Below are positions 59,979-64,000 of a stretch of DNA of 64,000 nucleotides, piece by piece. The DNA is from Fibrobacter succinogenes. Lineage in GTDB: Bacteria > Fibrobacterota > Fibrobacteria > Fibrobacterales > Fibrobacteraceae. Position numbers and translations under genes: made by a program. The notes below the pieces were generated by a model, which searched no databases, had not been told where the DNA came from, and saw only the letters and a list, made by a program, of their open reading frames with translations. Within the stretch, counting starts at the first letter, position 1. Each line of letters begins with the position of its first letter. The stretch spans positions 1 through 64,000 of the forward strand of contig CADCGB010000019.1 in the NCBI GenBank assembly GCA_902800815.1, given 5' to 3'.

Positions 59979-61829
59979 TTAAAGTTCTTCCACAGCTTCG
60001 GTGCGCAGGTTTTCTACGATGTAGTCCTGGCGCGCCTGCGTGTTCTTGCCCATGTAGTATTCCAGCAACTTGCCGAGAGATGCGTCGTTCGGCATGGTAA
60101 CGGTCTCCAGGTGCATATTTTCGCCGATGAGCAGCTTGAAGTCCTCGGAATCCATTTCGCCCAAGCCTTTGAATCGGGTGATTTCCAGGTCCTTCTTGTT
60201 GATTTCCTTTGCGGCCTTGTCGCGTTCCTCTTCGTCGTAGCAGTAGAAGGTCTTCTTCTTGTCCTTGCGGTTACGCACGCGGAAAAGCGGTGCCTGCAAT
60301 ATGTACAGGTGCTTCTCTTGCACAAGTTCCGGGAAGAACTGCAGGAAGAACGTCATCACTAGAAGGCGGATGTGCATACCGTCCACGTCAGCATCGGTCG
60401 CGATAATCACCTTGTCGTAGCGCAGGTCCTCGAGGCCGTTTTCGATGTTGAGGGCGGCCTGGAGCAGGTTCCATTCCTCGTTCTCGTACACGATCTTCTT
60501 GGAAAGACCGTAGCTGTTTTTCGGCTTACCGCGCAGACTGAATACTGCCTGGGTCTTGGGGTTGCGTGCCGTCGTGATGGTACCGGAGGCGGAATTACCC
60601 TCGGTAATGAAAATCATGGTCTCGCTCTTGAGCGGGTTCTTCGCGTCGGTGAGGTGCACGCTGCAGTCGCGGAGCTTCTTGTTGTTGAGGTTTGCCTTCT
60701 TGGCGCGCTCGTTCGCGAGTTTCTTGACGCCGGCCAGTTCCTTGCGCAGCTTTTCGTTCTGCGTGATGCGTTCCAGGAGCTTCTTGGCCGTATCCTCGTT
60801 CTTGTGGAGGTAATTGTCGAGTTCGCGGGCCACAAAATCCACAATCCAGGTACGGAGTGCGGGGCCGTTCGGGGCCGTGGTGGTAGATCCCAGCTTGGTC
60901 TTGGTCTGGGATTCGAAAACCGGTTCCTGGATACGCACGGAAACGGCTCCCACGATGCAGTTGCGCACGTCGGAAGCGTCGTATTCCTTCTTGAAGTGGT
61001 CGCGCACGCCCTTCACCAAGCCCTCGCGGAATGCCGCCTGGTGGGTACCGCCCTGGGTGGTGTGCTGGCCGTTCACGAAACTGAAGTAGTGTTCGCCTTC
61101 CTGGTTCGAGTGCGTGATGGCGAACTCGATATCCTTGCCCTTGCAGTGGATGACCGGGTAGCGGATGGTGTCGTCGGTACGGCTGTGGAGCAGGTCCAGG
61201 AGGCCGTTCGGGCTATTGTAATCCTTGCCGTTCATCACGAGCGTGAGCCCGTTGTTCAGGTAGGCATAGTTCCAGATCTTCTCTTCCATGTAGGCGGGGA
61301 GGAACCTGAAGTTCTTGAACAGTTCGTTATCGGGCTCGAAGTAGATTTCGGTGCCGTTCTTCTCGTTTGTCGGGGCAATCTTGAAGTCCTTTACCAGAAT
61401 GCCCTTGCTGAACTCGGCGCGCTTTACCTTGCCGTCACGGAAACTTTGTACGATAAACTTGGTCGAAAGGGCGTTCACCGCCTTGGTACCCACACCATTC
61501 ATACCCACCGACTTCTGGAAGGCTTCGGAGTCGTACTTGCCGCCCGTATTCATCTTTGACACGCAGTCGATGACCTTCTCCAGCGGGATGCCGCGGCCGT
61601 AGTCGCGCACGCGGCAGCTGTGGTCTTCCATGTCGATTTCAATCTTCTTGCCCGCGCCCATGGCGAACTCGTCGATGGAGTTGTCGATAACTTCCTTCGC
61701 GAGCACGTAGATGCCGTCGTCGGGGCTCTGTCCGTCGCCCAGCTTGCCGATGTACATACCGGGGCGGAGCCTAATGTGTTCGTACCAATCTAGAGTCTTG
61801 ATGCTGTCCTTGTCGTACTTTACAGCCAT
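59979..61829 (-). CDS. parE: DNA topoisomerase IV subunit B
   Basis: ATPase subunit of topoisomerase IV. The 616-residue protein carries the GHKL site: Glu46 and Asn50 in [11 protein letters not shown], the [11 protein letters not shown] loop and [14 protein letters not shown]; then the transducer and the TOPRIM domain with [11 protein letters not shown] (EGxSA) and [12 protein letters not shown] (DxD). The parE-parC pair is adjacent and in this order. A minus-strand TATATT lies about 114 bases upstream. A pair at the head of an operon is usual for topoisomerase IV in this group. Confidence 0.94.
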   Translation of the reverse strand: MAVKYDKDSIKTLDWYEHIRLRPGMYIGKLGDGQSPDDGIYVLAKEVIDNSIDEFAMGAGKKIEIDMEDHSCRVRDYGRGIPLEKVIDCVSKMNTGGKYDSEAFQKSVGMNGVGTKAVNALSTKFIVQSFRDGKVKRAEFSKGILVKDFKIAPTNEKNGTEIYFEPDNELFKNFRFLPAYMEEKIWNYAYLNNGLTLVMNGKDYNSPNGLLDLLHSRTDDTIRYPVIHCKGKDIEFAITHSNQEGEHYFSFVNGQHTTQGGTHQAAFREGLVKGVRDHFKKEYDASDVRNCIVGAVSVRIQEPVFESQTKTKLGSTTTAPNGPALRTWIVDFVARELDNYLHKNEDTAKKLLERITQNEKLRKELAGVKKLANERAKKANLNNKKLRDCSVHLTDAKNPLKSETMIFITEGNSASGTITTARNPKTQAVFSLRGKPKNSYGLSKKIVYENEEWNLLQAALNIENGLEDLRYDKVIIATDADVDGMHIRLLVMTFFLQFFPELVQEKHLYILQAPLFRVRNRKDKKKTFYCYDEEERDKAAKEINKKDLEITRFKGLGEMDSEDFKLLIGENMHLETVTMPNDASLGKLLEYYMGKNTQARQDYIVENLRTEAVEEL

Positions 61830-62079
61830 TATCTACCTTTTCAAAACTAAAAAAGTGCCTTTTTTCGCCAATTTTAAGAAATTTCGCGAGAATTCTGGCG
61901 GTAATTGCCCGGACTCGCGGCTCCGGTCCGCCCTTTGCCCCCAATATAGCAAAAATTTTTGTCAAAGAGTGACAATTTGTGCAGTAATATGGGAAGTTTG
62001 GGGAGAGGGGCGTATAAGCGAGGTTGTTTTTCTAAAAAAAGAATTAGCATAAGATATTTAATTTTTTTATTTTGTTAGT
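61830..62079. other. 250-base gap between divergent parE and thiD
   Basis: No gene seen. Minus-strand TATATT at 61943-61948, preceded by TTGACA only 11 bases away (too short for a standard spacer), is a possible parE -10. The thiD side is very AT-rich (62040-62075). I looked for a thiamine-pyrophosphate riboswitch before thiD and saw no convincing one. Confidence 0.5.
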
Positions 62080-62826
62080 ATGTCGTGTAAAAAAATGACA
62101 TATGCGCTTACTGTGGCGGGCTTCGACGGAAGCTCCGGTGCGGGCCTTGTTGCCGACATCAAGACGATGGCGCATTTCGGCGTGTACGGCCAGGCGGTGT
62201 GTACGGCGCTCACGCAGCAGAACGAGGAAGAGTTTGTCGCCCCGGGCTGGGTCATATGGGACCGCATCGAGGCACAACTCGGGACGCTCTTTAAAAAGCA
62301 CAAGTTTAAGTACGTGAAGATTGGCCTTGTGGAAAAGGCGCGTACGCTTAAGCGCATTGTTGAGTTTGTTCGTAATGAATCTCCAGACGCATTTATCGTG
62401 TGGGACCCGATTGCGAGTGCATCGGCGGGGTTCCACTTTATGCGCGAGACCGACAAGTTTATCCCGGTGATGAAGTCGATTGACCTCGTGACTCCGAACC
62501 AGGATGAGTTTGCCTACTTGGGGCTCGGGCTTGCGGAATCCCGCGGCGAGATCCACATGGGGCAGGACTTTGCTGTGCTCCTGAAGGGCGGGCACGCGCG
62601 GGGCAAGGAATCCGTCGATACGCTTTGGTACAAGGATGAACTGTGCAAGTTCAGGAGCCCGCGGCTCCCCGGCAAGGGCAAGCACGGTACGGGCTGCGTG
62701 TTGAGTTCTGCAATCCTTGCAAACGTGGCGCTCGGGCACGACCTGCCGGAAGCCTGCCAGATAGCGAAGAACTACATGGACGAGTTCCTCCAGAGCGGGG
62801 AAGGTCGCCTCGGGTTCCTGGTATAG
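62080..62826 (+). CDS. thiD: hydroxymethylpyrimidine / phosphomethylpyrimidine kinase
   Basis: Phosphorylates HMP and HMP-P for thiamine synthesis or salvage. The 248-residue ribokinase-like protein has ALTVAGFDGSSGAGLVADIK (usual form GSDSSGGAGIQAD), the DPIASASAGF segment and the C-terminal anion hole and base KGKHGTGCVLSSAI. It reads FDGSSGAG where most have SDSSGGAG, a mild variation. No other thi genes are nearby. A hairpin terminator follows. Confidence 0.9.
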   Translation: MSCKKMTYALTVAGFDGSSGAGLVADIKTMAHFGVYGQAVCTALTQQNEEEFVAPGWVIWDRIEAQLGTLFKKHKFKYVKIGLVEKARTLKRIVEFVRNESPDAFIVWDPIASASAGFHFMRETDKFIPVMKSIDLVTPNQDEFAYLGLGLAESRGEIHMGQDFAVLLKGGHARGKESVDTLWYKDELCKFRSPRLPGKGKHGTGCVLSSAILANVALGHDLPEACQIAKNYMDEFLQSGEGRLGFLV

Positions 62827-62842
62827 GACTAGCAGTTACAAG

Positions 62843-62868
62843 AAAAGCCCCGCATTGCGGGACTTCTT
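62843..62868. terminator. terminator between thiD and typA
   Basis: aagccccgc / gcgggactt stem (62845-62865, one mismatch) with an ATT loop, followed by CTTTATATT on the plus strand. Confidence 0.65.
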
Positions 62869-62877
62869 TATATTCAT

Positions 62878-62909
62878 GGATTCTATCGCGCTTCGCGCTC
62901 CAGAATGAC
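62878..62909. repeat. dispersed repeat of the GTCATTCTGGAG type
   Basis: Minus strand reads GTCATTCTGGAGCGCGAAGC and on to GATAGAATCC, a relative of the element at 18006 and 18953. It ends 5 bases before the typA stop codon. Confidence 0.7.
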
Positions 62910-62914
62910 ATCAA

Positions 62915-64000
62915 TTAGTCATCGTCTTCGGCCGGCTTCTTGGACATCTGCTTGCGCTTGATCGGGTCGAGCTCGGTCTTGCGAAGGCGCAGGATTTCCG
63001 GCGTAACCTCGATGCATTCGTCTTCGTTGATGAAGGTGACGCATTCTTCCAGGGTCATGCGGCGGTACGGGGTCAGCTGAATCATGTCGTCAGCGGACTT
63101 GGAGCGCATGTTGGTGAGGTGCTTGCCCTTCGTGACGTTCACGATGATATCGACGTCGCGGTTGTGTTCGCCCACGATCATGCCCGGATAAACTTCCGCA
63201 CCCGGTCCGATGATGAGGTAGCCGCGGTCTTCCAGGTTGGAGAGCGCGTAGCTGGCGGCTTCGCCCGGTTCCTTCGCGATAAGCACGCCGTTGATGCGTG
63301 TCGGGATTTCGCCCTTGTACGGCTGGTATTCCTTGAAGAAGGACTGCGTGACGGCGTAACCCTTGGAGAGCGAGAGGAGGCGCGGACGGATACCGATAAG
63401 GCCACGGGAAGGCACGATGAACTCGAGCGTTACGCGGTCGTTGTCGTCGGTGACCATGTTCACCATTTCGCCCTTGCGCTGCTGGATTTCTTGGATGCAG
63501 GCGCCGCTGAACTCGTTCGGGACTTCGACCTTGAAGTCTTCGACCGGTTCCAGAAGCTTGCCGTTCTCATCGTTGTGGAAAATCACCTGCGGAGAACCGA
63601 TGGTGAATTCATAGAGTTCACGACGCATGTTCTCGACGAGAATCGTGAGGTGCAAAATGCCACGGCCGGATACCTTGAACGTGGAGGCGCCGTCGACCTT
63701 CTCGACGAGGAGGGCGGGGTCTGCCATGTGGGCGCGTTCCAGGCGTTCCTGGAGCTGGTTACCCGTCATGAACTTGCCACCGTACTTGCCGGCGAGGGGC
63801 GAGGTGTTCACGGTGAAAACCATGGAGATGGTCGGCGGGTCGATGTGGATGCGCGGCAGGTGCTTCGGGTTGTTCGCGGCACTGATGGTATCGCCGATAT
63901 CGAACGTGTCGAGGCCTGCGATAAGCACGATTTCGCCCGGGCCCGCTTCGTCGACCGGCTTCGGGGTAAGGCCTTCGTAGCGCAGAATCTTCTGCGGGCG
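62915..64000 (-). CDS. typA: translational GTPase TypA/BipA, C-terminal part
   Basis: The frame is open at the right edge, so the G domain lies outside the window. The visible 361 residues are the beta-barrel domain 2 (IVLIAGLDTFDIGDTISA), the two EF-G-like domains (PPTISMVFTVNTSPLAGKYG, FEFIVPSRGLIGIR-like: LEFIVPSRGLIGIRPR) and the BipA-specific C-terminal domain (GAEVYPGMIVGEHNRDVDII, NMRSKSADD, PEILRLRKTELD). TypA is a ribosome-associated GTPase that aids assembly and stress growth. It ends in an acidic tail. Convergent with thiD. Confidence 0.96.
   Translation of the reverse strand, partial: RPQKILRYEGLTPKPVDEAGPGEIVLIAGLDTFDIGDTISAANNPKHLPRIHIDPPTISMVFTVNTSPLAGKYGGKFMTGNQLQERLERAHMADPALLVEKVDGASTFKVSGRGILHLTILVENMRRELYEFTIGSPQVIFHNDENGKLLEPVEDFKVEVPNEFSGACIQEIQQRKGEMVNMVTDDNDRVTLEFIVPSRGLIGIRPRLLSLSKGYAVTQSFFKEYQPYKGEIPTRINGVLIAKEPGEAASYALSNLEDRGYLIIGPGAEVYPGMIVGEHNRDVDIIVNVTKGKHLTNMRSKSADDMIQLTPYRRMTLEECVTFINEDECIEVTPEILRLRKTELDPIKRKQMSKKPAEDDD

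Noticed and set aside
61830..62079. Possible TPP riboswitch upstream of thiD
   Set aside because: No CUGAGA-type core or paired helices seen in the AT-rich leader.
1..64000. tRNA, rRNA or phage genes
   Set aside because: Reading both strands I found no tRNA cloverleaf, no rRNA segment and no integrase, capsid or transposase motif; a dedicated search (tRNAscan, Infernal) could still find a small RNA.

Overview
The window looks like a stretch of a Fibrobacter chromosome. The clues are two lipoproteins built from the Fibrobacter succinogenes major paralogous domain (TIGR02145) with poly-serine linkers, a TIGR02147-family regulator, a circularly permuted GH16 lichenase very like the F. succinogenes enzyme, secreted enzymes with type IX-like C-terminal domains, and a recurring TATATT -10 element placed just before start codons. 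Differences from the F. succinogenes lichenase as I remember it suggest a related strain or species rather than S85. I saw no tRNA, rRNA, CRISPR array, prophage or complete insertion sequence.

Layout. 1-1613: end of gatB, a small membrane protein and an archaeal-type IMP cyclohydrolase. 1617-5802: alkyltransferase (minus) and two tandem TIGR02145 lipoproteins. 5873-9724 (minus): gatA behind a DUF4321 protein, then uracil-DNA glycosylase behind a THUMP-like methyltransferase. 9803-15307: GH53 galactanase lipoprotein, an InlB/GLUG-repeat secreted protein, an iron-type alcohol dehydrogenase. 15387-22109: an epimerase remnant, a sensor SpoIIE phosphatase with C-terminal ATPase, a short UvrA paralogue, a small outer-membrane barrel protein and a YihY-family protein.

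22110-32726 is a rhamnogalacturonan-I (pectin) degradation locus: PL11 lyase and two CE12 acetylesterases in one tight operon, then a TIGR02147 regulator overlapping a PL1-like lipoprotein, then a secreted esterase. Several enzymes carry a CBM35/CBM6-like module and a sorting-type C-terminus. A shared GTNGACTTTT motif lies upstream of both the lyase operon and the regulator, which makes the regulator a candidate controller of the locus. The GH53 enzyme at 9803 would remove galactan side chains of the same polymer.

32828-39610: PDZ secreted protein with a duplicated C-terminal remnant behind it, an lptD-maf-rodZ-hisB operon, a LysM-like lipoprotein, and an L31 ribosomal protein gene with an apparent one-base frameshift. 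39698-49872: a lipoprotein and an envelope operon (LplT-acyltransferase-acyl-ACP synthetase fusion, GT-C membrane protein with NPCBM domain, UDP-glycosyltransferase-like protein with a pentapeptide repeat, an unknown protein, MscS channel). 49888-52359 (minus): double-winged-helix GntR regulator and lichenase. 52542-56263: chorismate mutase, prephenate dehydrogenase, a degenerate EPSP-synthase-like protein, NAD kinase. 56471-57334: two small paralogous secreted proteins. 57423-61829 (minus): topoisomerase IV (parC, parE). 62080-64000: thiD and the C-terminal part of typA.

The points most worth following up are the pectin locus with its candidate operator, the paralogue-derived gene tail at 33769, the 40-residue duplication in the SpoIIE protein, the in-frame short repeats in several housekeeping genes, and the aberrant EPSP synthase.
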